64,000 bases of DNA from Timema cristinae (GCA_039000515.1 JBCFYV010000012.1:35206562-35270561); one strand, 5' to 3'. Counted from the stretch's first letter, positions 35,470 to 47,075 are shown. Notes: generated by a model not told the origin, from the sequence alone. Translations and numbers: made by a program.

Positions 35470-36360
35470 GTTTCACCATCATGAAAATGTTACAAGACTG
35501 CTATCAGGATTGGTTGTCTTCAGCTCAGTTCTATTTGACCTATCATCGCTTGACTTATAACTCACAGGCTCACCATCGTCAATCTTGTATTTACTACCCC
35601 ATGACGTTAGTTGGGAAACGTGTGTGGTGGTGGCATAGTGTTTCAGTTTAACATCTCCTGACAATTGACTAACAACTAGATAAGTGTTGCCATCTAGGAA
35701 AACTTTCAACACCACAAGAGGACCACTGTACTTCGGCTGCCCCTTTTTTGGTTGATCAGTATAAATGGGTGCGTGTCGCATCATCACCATTTCTTAACTG
35801 TAAAACTTGGGTGAGTATACCACCGTTTATCAAAATATGCCTTCTGGTGGAGCTGTTTTGCTATGATTTTGTTGAGTACTGTTTCCTGTATTCCTGCGGT
35901 TGGTTGGTACATGCTGTTCCCAGAGACGTCGGTGAGACTCCTAAGTGCCCCGTCATGGTGCCAAAGTCGATACCTGTGAAGTGCCACAAAGGCTGGCTGA
36001 TATCCCAGTTGTCTTGTTGTCAGAAGTGATGAGGTAACTTTGAATCTTCTTCAGATCTTTGTCCCAGTCCTTTACGTCCTCCCGCTAATATGAAACGGAT
36101 ATCATCGGCATCAAGGTTCGGTTCACTCGTTCTGCCTGGCCATTGGCTTGGGGTTTTCTGGCAGAGTTCAGTACATGGTCTATTCCACATGAAACACGAA
36201 ACTCTTCAAATACATGTGAAGTGAAACACATTCCTCAGTCATTGATTTTTTCCCCCGGTAGACCATGCTCATCAAAAAAAGGCCAAAGCACTTTAACACA
36301 CCTTTAGTAAACATATCACGCACTGCATAGATATGCATAGATTTTGTCAGCTTATCAAAT
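35470..36360 (-). pseudogene. Ty3/gypsy integrase core and C-terminal part
   Basis: Starting right after the hAT insertion, the minus strand reads DKLTKSMHIYAVRDMFTKGV (integrase core after the first catalytic Asp). Decayed core sequence follows, then KIIAKQLHQKAYFDKRWYTH (about 35870), VMMRHAPIYTDQPKKGQPKY (about 35788) and SGPLVVLKVFLDGNTYLVV, followed by HYATTTHVSQL near 35625. The last blocks are the gypsy integrase C-terminal (GPF/chromo-adjacent) region. Several frameshifts and stops are present. It is continuous with 41984-44498 once the hAT and MITE are removed. Confidence 0.85.
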
Positions 36361-36609
36361 GATCGATGCAGGGCCGTAAGGCCGACTAGGCACAGTGCCT
36401 AGGGCCTACAAACTTTTCTAGGCCTACAAAATTTCACTTGAAAAAACCGCACAAAAAAAAGCAAATTTTAATTTAAAATATTTATTTAGGTATTTGGTTG
36501 GCAAAAACAATAATTTAAATCTTCCGGTTTCTCAACTATCTCACTGATACAATCACAGTTGTGAAGGTCTAGTAGATACTTTAAGTGTAATGTTTAAATT
36601 TTCACTTTG

Positions 36610-38590
36610 TGATATTTTGTATGTGCAAATTTAGAAATGATATCGTTGAATTTCAATTGTCGCATAACATCATTTTCAATTGAAAGTAATGAAAGTGATG
36701 ACAATCATTGTCGCCCCATTGTTGATCGGAGATAATGTTTGATCAATTTCATTTTTCAGAAGCTTCTTTCTCTTTCTGCACTTGTTCTGAAAATAGAGAG
36801 ATAAATTCTGAATGCTATGTTTACATTAGGGAAACTTGTTATGAGCTTATCATCGATTTGTGCACGAATCATATCTACTACAGATTTTTTGTTTTCATAC
36901 ATTCTTGAAAACAGCAAGAGCTCTTCAATAAATACTTCTTCGAGATTTGATGAGTACGTATTAACTAGTTCCTTTGCTTTATGAATTACTTCATCTCTAG
37001 TCATGGATCTATCCAGTAGGAAATTAAACCTTTCACATAGAATAATGTATAAGCTTCGCGCCTTTTTGTCATCTCAGCTATAAGTTTGTCAATTAAAGGA
37101 TAAAAGGATTGGACACGGAATTTGTCACTGGCACTCAGACTTAAACTTGAATCAATATTAATCAAAACTTCGTCTGCAAAGCTGTATCTTGATCGTTTAC
37201 GTTGAGCACATTCCTTGTAGTTGAATGATGTAAGTTTTATTACCATGATCTCAAATACAACAAATTTATTTCGCAATATTTGAAAGTGTGCTAACAGACT
37301 ATCATATAATTTCACAATGGCACACAATCCAATGCCAGGTTCCTGTAGAGCTTTGTTGACAATGTCAATATTTTGCAAAATATCTTTCCAAATTACACAC
37401 ATCAATGCTGTCTCAAAATAATCAACCTTTTTCATTAGGGATCTCCCTTCATGAACAGCTGGTGGTGGTTGGCATTCACTTTCAGCTATATTAGACCATT
37501 CTTGACGAATTTCAGAGTAGTTGACAAACATAGTGTTAGTAGCATCATTTCGTGCAGACCATACAGTACCTGATAATATGTTTACATCGCCGGTATTTTC
37601 TTTCATACTTTGTAACAGTTTAGACCATCTCCATGGTGACGCGGAAAAAAATACATAGATTGCCTGCAAAATTCCAAAAAATTCACTGCTGCTAAACAAC
37701 ATTCCACTGCTGTTGATCCAACCAAGTTAAGACTGTGGGGTGCACATGGAACCCACTCGGCAAGACTGTTTATTTCTTTAAATCTACTTTGGACACCAGA
37801 CTAGATGCCACTCATATTGCTAGCATTGTCATAAGACTGTGACCTGCAGTTGGCAATATCAATTCCATGAAGTTCAAGAGAATTTTGTACAATACCAAAT
37901 AAGTACTTTCCATCAAGCTGTTCAATTGGAATAAATTTAATAAATCTCTCAATAACATTTTCCATCTTTGTGTACATAGCGAATTATAAATGTCAACTGA
38001 TTAACATGAGTTATATCAGGAGTTGAGTCAATACTGAGTCCATAATATTTAGCATCTTTGATTTCAGATATTATTTGGCTTATTGCTTGAGAGCATATTG
38101 ATGAATTTCTCCCATATACCAGCAGAAAGGTAAGAAACATTACCTTTTTCCGGAGACCCATATCTTCGAATATGCTCTTTAGAAATAGATCAAATTCAGC
38201 CGGAAAACCTATGCAACCAAGATAATTTCCATTGATGGGCAGTTCTGTAATTGAGTGTCCCCACGAAAAGCTAAACCTCGTTCAGCAATACATTTTATTA
38301 CAGCTACAATTCTTTTTATAACATCAATCCAGTATGTACCTAATTTTTCCTTCTCCTTTTGCAACTATGCATCAATTCTACTGGATTTTTGGTATTGTAA
38401 CATAGATGAGAGAGCGTTTAGATGATCTTTTGATCGTTCATGGGTTTTTATCCCTGTGGTTGCATTTTTCCAGTCATCAAACCCCGTTTGAAATTTATTA
38501 AGCAGTACATTGTCACTGAAAAGTTTGCATACATAACAATAGGTCTTGCCAGTTTGAACCATAATTAGGATCTACCATCCAAAAGAGAGG
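36610..38590 (-). pseudogene. hAT transposase (ZMYM1-like, DUF4371 type), main part
   Basis: Minus-strand order: a TTF-type zinc finger (MVQTGKTYCYVCKLFSDN, then HERSKDHLNAL, 38562-38370); the catalytic RNase H-like domain with YYGLSIDSTPDITHVNQLTF (about 38050); a 233-residue frame (37702-37001) containing the CP-rich insert and SLSLSASDKFRVQSFYPLID; and the C-terminal dimerisation region NVNIAFRIYLSIFRTSAERE (about 36830-36770) running into LIKHYLRSTMGQR. Stops and frameshifts divide it into at least four pieces, so it cannot be active. Length and order match ZMYM1-like transposases. Confidence 0.9.
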
Positions 38591-38599
38591 GTTCAAACA

Positions 38600-39475
38600 C
38601 TTCAAAAGGAAAATAAGAAAAAAATACAATAACAATCGATAGAGTGGGCTGGGTGAGTGAACTTGTTATACCCGCTGGGTAAGCTAAATAACACCCAGCA
38701 CACGCAATTTGGGATAGATGAGGGCAAGTTCTCACGGCCGTCCTCAACGGCCGATAAACACAGCCCAGACGTTATACCATATTTGTGATTACCTCACATG
38801 AACTAACTCAACTTAAAATTACCGAAGGATGATACTTATATAAAAAGAAGGAACGAATATCACCATCAACAGTAATTTATTATAATTTCCCAAAAAAGGA
38901 GTCAGAAACAATGGATACAAGTATATTAACAATCATACTATATGCAACTTCTTTACAATATTTTCATTCGGCGACTTCATACCACTAGCGCCAGCTTTAA
39001 GAGCAACCCTCATCGCTCGCTACAAGAAATAACAATTAGGCATGAAAACTAATACCCTATTTTAATCTCAACCTAGGATTTAAACGTTAACTTCAACAAT
39101 TACTAACACCTAGTCAATATACATTATTCACATTATTTTTACCAGCCCCGTAAGAATGGGGAAAAATATACAATTAAACCTAGCTATTTGTGTGAGCTGA
39201 GGTTGATATTAGACAACAACTTTGCATTTAATTGACCAACAACTCTCAATAGTCATCATGACTCGGTTGCTATGGCAACTTCCAATCTATACATATCACG
39301 CGCTGAAGGCGCCCAGCAATTCATGTTCGGAGGCGAACATCCATATAATAACCTTACTAAACTTACCCTAACACAGTGAAATTTACATATAAACCTAGCA
39401 AAGTTTTATTAAGTTAAAGTCTACAGGCGATGTTTACGAATGACATAATTTATAAGTTGTTTTCCCTTTTTTTTT

Positions 39476-39514
<39 letters not shown>

Positions 39515-40535
39515 TTTACAGTCAATATCTATTAATCTAAGAAAAATAGTTTAAGTGATTCAGCCCAGAGAAAAATAAATTGAGATCTACATATATTATA
39601 AGACAACATAGTCTAATGCCAAATTCACCTATCTCTGACGAACAATTAATCAGAGCAAGGTTTTTTTGGGAACGAGTCCATTTAAAATTAAAGCGCTAAA
39701 CCTAACATGATAAATAGAGATAAAAATAGGAAACCAGTAACTATAACTTATACACAATTTAAATCTGTTACGCCCAAAATATAAAGTCCAAAGGGTTAGG
39801 CATCTCAACCCATTTATCTTTAATATTATTACGACGGTAAAAATCGTAAACCTTTCACACAAATATTCCAATAGTTAGAGCAAAAGTCTCAAGTCCAGGT
39901 ATGTTATGCGTTCAGATAAGAGTAAAGTTTTAGTTTATACGTAGACATAGCTTGAAATGTCAATAAAAGCAAGTTTAAAACTTTTTGGATATTTACTAAG
40001 TAAAAATAATTGAAGCGCCTAAAAAGAATTTAGAAAAGTCAGACATTTAACCCAAAAGGAATTTAGCTTACATTGTAATTTTCGTCGCTATCACCTATTC
40101 AAGCGACCTTCACAGCCAGCCCAAGAGTGGCTCACAATTCACATGGTCGATCTTTTATACGCACTAAAACACAGCTAGCAGAACATGGGGGGGGGGGGGG
40201 GGGACCAAAGAACGTAGACAGGGTGGAGAAGGTTCTAGGAGCCTCACGGAGCTAGTAGAAGCCCGCTCGTAAACTTGGTGGAGTGTTACTTCTTTTCTTC
40301 TTATGGTCTTTGGGCAAGCAGAATCGGCGTGACGTATCCCAGTGGGCGCACCTCAGTCTTACAAGGAAGGTCGTGATGACCAGTTGTGTGACAAGTGGCT
40401 CGCGGTGTTTACATGAGCATGGCCGCGGACGTCTTCGTAGAATTGGGTAAGTTAGCAGTTTCCAGTATTGTAACATTAGCTAGCGGCTAATGTTACAAGT
40501 TGACGGAGAATATATTAGCCAGTCTCTCTGAACTA
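38600..40535. other. Unexplained 1.9-kb segment inside the hAT element
   Basis: It separates the N-terminal frame (40549-40905) from the TTF finger (38562) and has no transposase similarity. It may be an intron or a later insertion. It contains a (TA)n run (39477-39512), a G-run (40187-40202) and a perfect hairpin (40468-40498). Its ends show AACTTGTTATA (38657) and TGTTACAAGTT (40491-40501), a weak inverted similarity. Confidence 0.5.
39477..39512. repeat. (TA)n microsatellite
   Basis: About 18 uninterrupted AT dinucleotides. Confidence 0.95.
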
Positions 40536-40548
40536 TTTCCCCATTTGT

Positions 40549-40905
40549 TCATCTTCTGATAAAATATTCTTTCAGCGCGCATCGTACCTTATCTAAATAG
40601 CTTCTTTTCTTTAAAAAGAAATTATATTCTATATTTTGTTCTGGGATATGTTTTGCAAAGTGGTTTACCAGATCTGGAGTAATATACCATTTTTCTGGAT
40701 CGCTTGTTGTCAGATACACTTCTCCTGAAGTTTCATTAGGTGTCTCGATGCTTGTGTCTTCTGTAGGTGGCTGAGATACAACAATTTTTAATGTTTCATT
40801 GGATGCCTTGATGCTTGCACCTTCTGTAGGAGGCTGACATACAAACGCCAGTTTTATTATTTGAATCTTGTTTAGCATTATTGACATCGTCTGTGGTAAA
40901 TTCAT
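40549..40905 (-). pseudogene. Probable N-terminal frame of the ZMYM1-like hAT transposase
   Basis: A 118-residue frame contains two copies of a short repeat (QPPTEGASIKASNETLK and QPPTEDTSIETPNETSG) and then DPEKWYITPDLVNHFAKHIP. The latter resembles the D-P-x-x-W-P block that precedes the TTF finger in this family. Lying inside the hAT ends and on the transposase strand supports the assignment. Confidence 0.55.
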
Positions 40906-41983
40906 TGTTACAGTCCCTGTTATCTACTGATTCTGAATTCTTGGACAACTTGGTGATACTATTATTACCTTTTATTGTTGCTGGTACTACAGATTATAAA
41001 ATTGTTCTCATCATATGATTTATCACTTCTTCTTCTGTTTTCTTTCGTTTCTCGGATCCAGACTCGTGTTTTCTTTTATATCCGTCAGATTTTTTCTCAG
41101 CTAAAAATTAAAGATATTTATGAATTAAAATTAATAATATAACAGCGTAGAGTGAGCAGCCCCTCTAAAAAGGTTGAAAGTGATATTTGACAAGTGAGTC
41201 ATGAACCTGGCAAAAATATCTAATAATGACTTTTATACAAAAAATATATAATTTTTCACAACATTAATACAGTGCACCTTCAAAGATTAGAAATTATCCA
41301 AGAGATGAAGACATGAATTACCAGGTCATAAGTTTTTTTTACACTGAAACATAACTTAATGGTGTTTCGTCAGGTGGAACACTTTTAGAGGGATTCCTTC
41401 ATTATTATTTGATCTTATGTGGGAAAAATCAGAGAATACACAGAAATGTACGTACCAATACACTCTTCACACATGTTAATACTTTAAAACACACAAACAA
41501 CATGCGATACTTACACACAAAACGTACTGCTGGTGCTGGAAACAAAAATATATTTTCAAGTACACAATTATTACTGGTAAAAAAACACCATAACAAACTT
41601 GCTGTATAATCTATACACATATCGCATACTGTCGGTGAAGTAAGGCAGCATAAAACTAGCTTCTTCTGTGCAGTGACTAATGACTGCCGACTGGTAAAGT
41701 AGACAAGTACGCATGCACCAAAGGGTTAGAAAGTCCAGAAATTTCCGCAAAGGGGAGGGGATTCTTGTGAGTCTGTTGGTTGCATGGTTCTCACATCGTA
41801 TAATTCAGTTCCAAAAATATTGTCTTCATCGTATTTAAAAAAAATGCCATGTGAAAGTAATAAATATATTACAGTATCAGTTTACGAATTTTTTAGTCTA
41901 TATTGTAAGTATCGTATACAGAGGCCCCTATAAATAAAAGTGCCTAGGGCCTACGAAGGTCTTAAAACAGCCCTGGATCGATA

Positions 41984-42468
41984 TGCACAATTTGAAAAGG
42001 CCAAGTTCCTCGAGGTATTTGGTTGAATATCCCAGCTTTTCGCCCCCCTGGTACCCTTACTCAGGAAGCACCCAAAGCAGTGAGATATATAATGCTTAAC
42101 ATATCGTTTTATGCCAGGAAACCAATAGTTTTATTTAATCTTAGCAACAATACGGCCGACTGTGAAGTATCCAGACAAGCCATTAAATCTGATGGTAAGA
42201 CTTTTTCTCATCACTTTAGTAATAACAAAAAGTTTAAATGTCTGCTGATTATGTTTCTCAATCTCATACACTTTCCAATATACAATTTACAAATCAACTA
42301 CCTGGTTTTGTTCAGCTTTAGTTCTGTGTGGTTGGGGTAATTTGAGTATGCGCATAATATCCCCAACTATGAACCACTATGTTGCACTGCTAGTACAATA
42401 GCCCCACGGCTTCTTTGGTACTGACTGACAGCGCACAGCTGACTTCCAACAGTCAACATTTAGGTATA
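41984..42468 (-). pseudogene. Ty3/gypsy integrase zinc-binding and first core segment
   Basis: The minus strand gives NYWFPGIKRYVKHYISHCFG (about 42130-42070), the H2C2 integrase zinc-domain block, then G-T-W-P-F-Q-I-V-H-I-D ending at 41984. I-D carries the first catalytic Asp of the integrase core. The reading is cut here by the hAT element, and the core resumes at 36368 on the far side. Frameshifts are present. Confidence 0.82.
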
Positions 42469-42470
42469 TA

Positions 42471-43094
42471 CAGTCAACTCTCGATTCTACGACCCCGGGA
42501 ATAGCGTCCCTCTCGAAGTAACGACCCTTTTTTGGGGAAACGTGAAAAATGTGGGGAAAAAAGGTTGAAAAGTTTAAGGAAATCGGCTGTAAAATGTGTT
42601 TGTTGCATTTATTTAGGTCGCTGCGTTGCAATTATCTTTGTGAGCACTGTATTACTAATAACTGGGGTGGGTCAGATATTAAAATAGACACCACCTAATC
42701 AATGCCAGCCAATAGCACTTGACTCTGTCCACCCCCTCCCACAAGCAAGACAATGTTTCTCCCGCGCACGACTGCCGCTACATCACGCGCCAGGCTTACT
42801 TTTGCCATTGTTATTTCGATTCTCGATTTGGTTACTATTTTGGTTTGAATTTGTGGACAATTTTTGACGACCCATGCTATTGTTTAACATTGTTATTTTG
42901 ATTTGGTTACGTTTTTGGTTGGATTTTGTGAACGATTTTTGATGACCCACGCTATTTGTTATCTAAACAATGCAATTTTTTCGTATGAAGGTCAGGGGTG
43001 GAACAAAATCTGTTAAAATTCCAATAACGACCCCTTCGAAATAACGACCCTTTTCCAGGGAACCGTGGAAGGTCGTAGAATCGAGAGTTGACTT
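42471..43094. mobile_element. pogo/Tigger-like MITE
   Basis: The left end is CAGTCAACTCTCGATTCTAC; the right end, complemented, is AAGTCAACTCTCGATTCTAC. TA lies on each side (42469-42470 and 43095-43096). Inner copies of ACGACCC and TCGAAGTAACGACCC also appear at both ends. At 624 bp with no transposase it is a non-autonomous Tc1/mariner-superfamily element, inserted into the gypsy fragment between RNase H and integrase. Confidence 0.85.
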
Positions 43095-43096
43095 TA

Positions 43097-44498
43097 CCTA
43101 AATTTTGACCGTTAGAAGTTACAGCTGCTAAACACAGTTTTTGCAGATCATATGGTTCGGCGTAGGGATTCATGATTTTGTCTGGTAACTTTTCAAAGCC
43201 GTCAGCTGTAAGCTGTGAGCTGTCATTCAGAACCATAGAAGCCATGGGGCTACTGTACTTGATCCTAAACAGATAGGGTTAAAAACACCTCCCACTTTTG
43301 ACTAATCACTTTTGGCATACCGGTAGTGTCTTTTCACAACTCACTGGTGCACGGCTTATGGCATCCACGTTGGTAATCTTCTCAGCTTGTCTATGTTATA
43401 CCTCAAAATAATATTCCTGTATAAAATGGTACCACCTAGCAATCTGTGGATTGGTCTTTCGCTTTCCATTCATATAAACTAATGCTTGATAATCAGTCAC
43501 CACTGTAAACTTAATGCCTAGTAAGATTTGTCTCAAATGGGCCTTGAACCACACTATTACCATTAACTTGAGCTTTCTTTGAGTGGTAATTAGCCTCCAA
43601 GTGCATACGATCATTTAAACCTTCTTGTAGGAGCATTCCAGCCAACCCCTGAGCACTTTTATTCGTGTGTAGTTCAGTGACTGTATTAGTATCATATAGT
43701 TTAAGCACAGGCTCCCGGATGAGATTAGTCCTGTGGTATCACATGCCTTATTCTGCTCTTCTTACCCCATATAGTGACAGTCTTTCTTTGTTCTTGTTAC
43801 ACGACTGAGTGGTTCAGCTCTTTCAGTATAGCGTGGAGTGAACCATCTGAAGAATCCGGTGAGCCATATGAACTTTCTTACTTCATGAATAGAATTGAAC
43901 TTAGGAAACTCGCTGATTTCCGATAATGTACGTGGCCCGGGTTGTATGGTCCCTTCTCTCATCACAAACCCTCGAGTACTCAATGTTTTCTTCCCAAACT
44001 CGCATTTACTTAGCTTGCATGTGAAGTGAACCTGTCTCAAGGCTTCGAAAACCAGCCTTGATTTATTTAGCATTTCCAGCCAATGTTTCGCTGGAATTAG
44101 GATGCCATTCAAGTAACACATCGCTATTGTATTTCGTAGCCCACCTAATGCACAGTTCATCACGCATTATAACTCAGCTGGTCCATTGGTCAAACCAAAT
44201 ACCATTCTTTCAAATTGACCTGTTTCCTCTGATGTCACAAACTCAGTCTTCTTCTTCGACTAATCAGTCAAAGAAATTTGTAAATATCTGTGGGCTAAGT
44301 CAAGTATCATGAACACCTTGCTACCCAAGAGTTGTCAAAATGGGTCATCATTGCGGGGTAATGAATATATATCCCTTATGGTATGTTGGTTTAGACGTTG
44401 GTAATCAACGACAAGTCTAATTTATACAGTTTTCTTTCTTATCACAAACACTGGACTCGTAGTTGGTGAGCTTATCCTGAACGCCGGATCCCTCTACA
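43097..44498 (-). pseudogene. Ty3/gypsy reverse transcriptase and RNase H
   Basis: From 44490 leftward the minus strand reads AFRISSPTTSPVFVIRKKTV, then VVDYQRLNQHTIRDIYSLPR and VFMILDLAHRYLQIS. The RT frame at 44163-43762 follows, in which the Y-x-D-D-like motif has decayed to YLNGILI and which continues QVHFTCKLSKCEFGKK and RGFVMREGTIQPGPRTL. RNase H pieces come next (TELHTNKSAQGLAGMLLQE; FTVVTDYQALVYMNGKRKTN; ARWYHFIQEYYFEV). There are stops in the RT and shifts between RT and RNase H. The fragment begins abruptly near 44498, so gag and protease are missing. Confidence 0.9.
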
Positions 44499-44829
44499 AA
44501 ATAGTAAATCACGAAACGCTACAACCACAATCAAAGAAGTAAATATTGTAAATATTTCAACAGTGTTGGAGCAATTGATCTTTCAAAAATGGCTCAAAAC
44601 TAAGTTGTTTCAAAATGAATATCTGGAGAGTGTCTTATATCATAAATAACACTATATAAATACACTAACATATTAAAATAATATAAATAAATATACCATA
44701 TTCAGATTAATATTCTCCTTCTGTGAAATATGTCTATTTTATGCCTGTCCCTTCCAGACTCCTGAATATAAATCCTATATACGTACCTGACAGATTATTT
44801 GTGTTCAATAATAGGTACTTATTGATGTT

Positions 44830-45215
44830 TTAGCCGAGTTTCCTTCATCTCCTTCACATTCATCATCACCTTCTCCTTCCTCCATTGTTGATGTTCCATG
44901 GACCTGAGTTTCTTGATCCCGTAGGAACTCCAGATTTTTTAAATACCCCTATGCGGGTAGATATATATCATTTAACTCAGCCCCAGATTTTTTGTTATTT
45001 TGTACTTTTTTTCTAATTCTCGCCGATAGTGTGTTTATTTCTCTTTTTGGGATGTTGGTGACGGCATTAAGTTCTTTTTCTTGCAATTTTTCTGTTAACT
45101 TCCTGTAAGAGTTCTGTTTCAATTGCTTGTTTTCATAGCAATCACTTTAAACCTTTCACAGAGTCGTCAGCTCACGATAAACACTGATGAAATCGCGTAA
45201 AAACGCTGTATCTCC
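44830..45215 (-). pseudogene. Second MADF-domain relic
   Basis: Minus-strand blocks are FISVYRELTTL (about 45205), KSDCYENKQLKQNSYRKLTE, NIPKREINTLSARIRKKVQN, KKSGAELNDIYLPA (ending at a stop where Trp is usual) and LEFLRDQETQ, followed by an acidic tail MEEGEGDDECEGDEG. This is a nearly complete MADF domain followed by an acidic region, with stops replacing conserved Trp residues. A TTTACG-flanked GGGCCC terminus at about 45459-45475 may mark its Harbinger-like element. Confidence 0.72.
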
Positions 45216-45229
45216 CATTTACTCGATGT

Positions 45230-45475
45230 AAAAAATAGCCTTTGAATGAAGATGTGCTGTCAGTAAGCCTCATTCAGGTTCATATTTGCATTCCAATCAC
45301 CAGCTAGCATGTCAAACGTGGGCTAAAAATCAAAAATCAAACATGTTTGAAATCCTTCATGCACGAACCTGGCGTGTCAATCACCTTCATGCATAGCCAT
45401 AAACGATGAGTTTTGCATGACACTCACGATGACTGTTATGCATGTATGATGGTGTATGGGGCCCTTTACGTTTGA
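45230..45475. mobile_element. Possible PIF/Harbinger-like element end
   Basis: Read on the minus strand from 45475, GGGCCCCATACACCATCATA begins a unit rich in short inverted words (CATGCATAA, TTCATGCATAG). This is typical of Harbinger-like ends. It sits directly upstream of the MADF relic. The opposite end was not found. Confidence 0.4.
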
Positions 45476-45479
45476 TATT

Positions 45480-46150
45480 TCAACATTTATTTGAATAATT
45501 TTCAATATATTTTTTAACTACAGTAGTATATTCTTACAGTTTCCGAATTCCTTAACATTTTTCAAACTAACTGTTTTGTTAACAAAATTATATTTTCAAT
45601 TGGGAATAATAATCTTGAATCAAAAAAGAAAACTTATTTTTATTATGTTGGTCAAACTTTATGTATTCAAGCAAACAGTCAAACGTAGATGTAGAATATA
45701 ATTTTTAATTTTAAGAGAATAACGTGAGTGCTGTAATACAAGGCTTGTGGATAATATTATTTCAGCAGTTATATGTAGACTAAAATGTAATAAGTTCACA
45801 TTACTAAGACCTTGCTATGAATTTTTAAAGATTTACAAGCATTTCTGAATTTTTCAACGATTCTTGATATTAAAAAACTGTAATGCCAAATTCTACCTTA
45901 AATTTGAACTTTAAATCACCATCAAAGAAATCTATTAATTTATTGTATAAGACTTCAATATTATGAATTATAATGGCTACCGCATTCTTTCAACTATTTC
46001 TACATATAATGCGTCAGCTTTAATAATATTGAGCCTAATACTGCCAAAAATGTTATTCAGATAGCTCAGTTATGAAAGTAATAATTTAGTACCTTGAAAA
46101 ATATACATTTTTCAGTCTATATATTATGTTGTGTTCTATTCAATCTTTCT
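45480..46150. other. Region upstream of the first TFIIIA exon seen
   Basis: A+T-rich. No promoter element can be identified with confidence. It may be an intron or the 5' flank of the TFIIIA gene. Confidence 0.35.
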
Positions 46151-46157
46151 CCCACAG

Positions 46158-46361
46158 GAAAAAACACTATACTCGCCTAGTATATCTAACATGGGGAGGG
46201 AAACAGAATCGAGTGACGATTCTAACCTTAAAAATAGAATACAAACACCAGATTCATGCCGAAAAGGGAAAATACATGAGTGCCAATATTATGGATGTGG
46301 GACAGTGTTTAACAGAGCATGGAGACTTGAAAATCATATCTTGAGTATACATGAGGGGAAG
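46158..46361 (+). CDS. GTF3A: Transcription factor IIIA homologue, first coding exon (finger 1)
   Basis: TFIIIA binds the internal control region of 5S rRNA genes to recruit RNA polymerase III, and binds 5S rRNA itself. The likely start is the ATG at 46191 (context AACATGG), giving MGRETESSDDSNLKN. Finger 1 is C-x4-C-x12-H-x4-H (CQYYGC to HILSIH). An acceptor-like ttctcccacag precedes 46158. The frame is open from there to the ATG, so an upstream coding exon cannot be excluded, but TFIIIA proteins normally start shortly before finger 1. The exon ends GGGAAG/gtaggt in phase 0. Confidence 0.8.
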
Positions 46362-46559
46362 GTAGGTTTCGGTTATAGCATACTTTTTTTTTAGCATATG
46401 TTTGAATTTAATACAAATATATTGGTTGGATGAAACTAAAATTTTAAATCTCAAAAATAATGTTTAAGTTTTAAGTTTCGTATTGGTAAAATACTTTATG
46501 CCTAGACATTATTTTCTTTAAAGAATTACTAAGGATATTTTTAACTCTAAGGCTATTAA

Positions 46560-46690
46560 TGGTTTGATTCAAAGGGCAGAGCTGAGAATGGTATGGGTAG
46601 TTTAGGAAGGGGGTGAGAAAAACACCCTCAGTGCACCAGGCTGGGATCCAAACCTTGGCATACAGTATCTATCAACAACAATACAGTAGC
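46560..46690 (-). mobile_element. SINE remnant, reverse
   Basis: In reverse complement a B-box-like GGTTTGGATCCCAGCC is followed by GTGCACTGAGGGTGTTTTTC, matching the head-body junction of the family. Confidence 0.6.
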
Positions 46691-46734
46691 CTATATTGCA
46701 AAGGTGGTGGCACCCTAGACTAATGTTTATAAAT

Positions 46735-47075
46735 ATTTTTATCAGTACAGTTTACCTTTGATATATCCTATATACTTTGGTCTAGGGCCTATCTCTGGTA
46801 TGAAACATACTTATTATCCAGGCACTATTAATTGAGGAAACCCTAACTGTACACCGTTAGGTCATGCAACAGCCATTGTATCTTTAAACCTGTGTTTATA
46901 GTTACTTTTTATCAGTACAGTCTACCTTTGATATATTCTATATACTTTGGTCAAGGGCCTATCTCTGGTATGAAACATACTTATTATCCAGGCACTATTA
47001 ATTGAGGAAACCCTAACTGTACACCCCTTAGGTCATGCAACAGCCAATGTATCTTTAAACCTGTGTTTATAGTTG
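46735..47075 (+). repeat. Tandem duplication, two copies of 170 bp
   Basis: ATCAGTACAGTTTACC at 46741 recurs at 46911 (ATCAGTACAGTCTACC). The following about 160 bases are almost identical, differing at a few positions and by one small indel near ACACC(CC)TTAGG. This is a recent local duplication in TFIIIA intron 1. Confidence 0.92.

Larger units (their letters stand above)
36369..41975 (-). mobile_element. hAT DNA transposon (ZMYM1-like), with terminal repeats and target duplication
   Basis: The left end starts CAGGGCCGTAAGGCC and the right end, complemented, starts CAGGGCTGTTTTAAG. Both ends also carry the subterminal word GTGCCTAGGGCCTAC. An 8-bp duplication flanks it, GATCGATG (36361-36368) and GATCGATA (41976-41983), with one mismatch, the length expected for hAT. 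It interrupts the integrase gene of a gypsy element. The interior holds a decayed transposase on the minus strand and an unexplained segment at about 38.6-40.5 kb. Confidence 0.92.
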
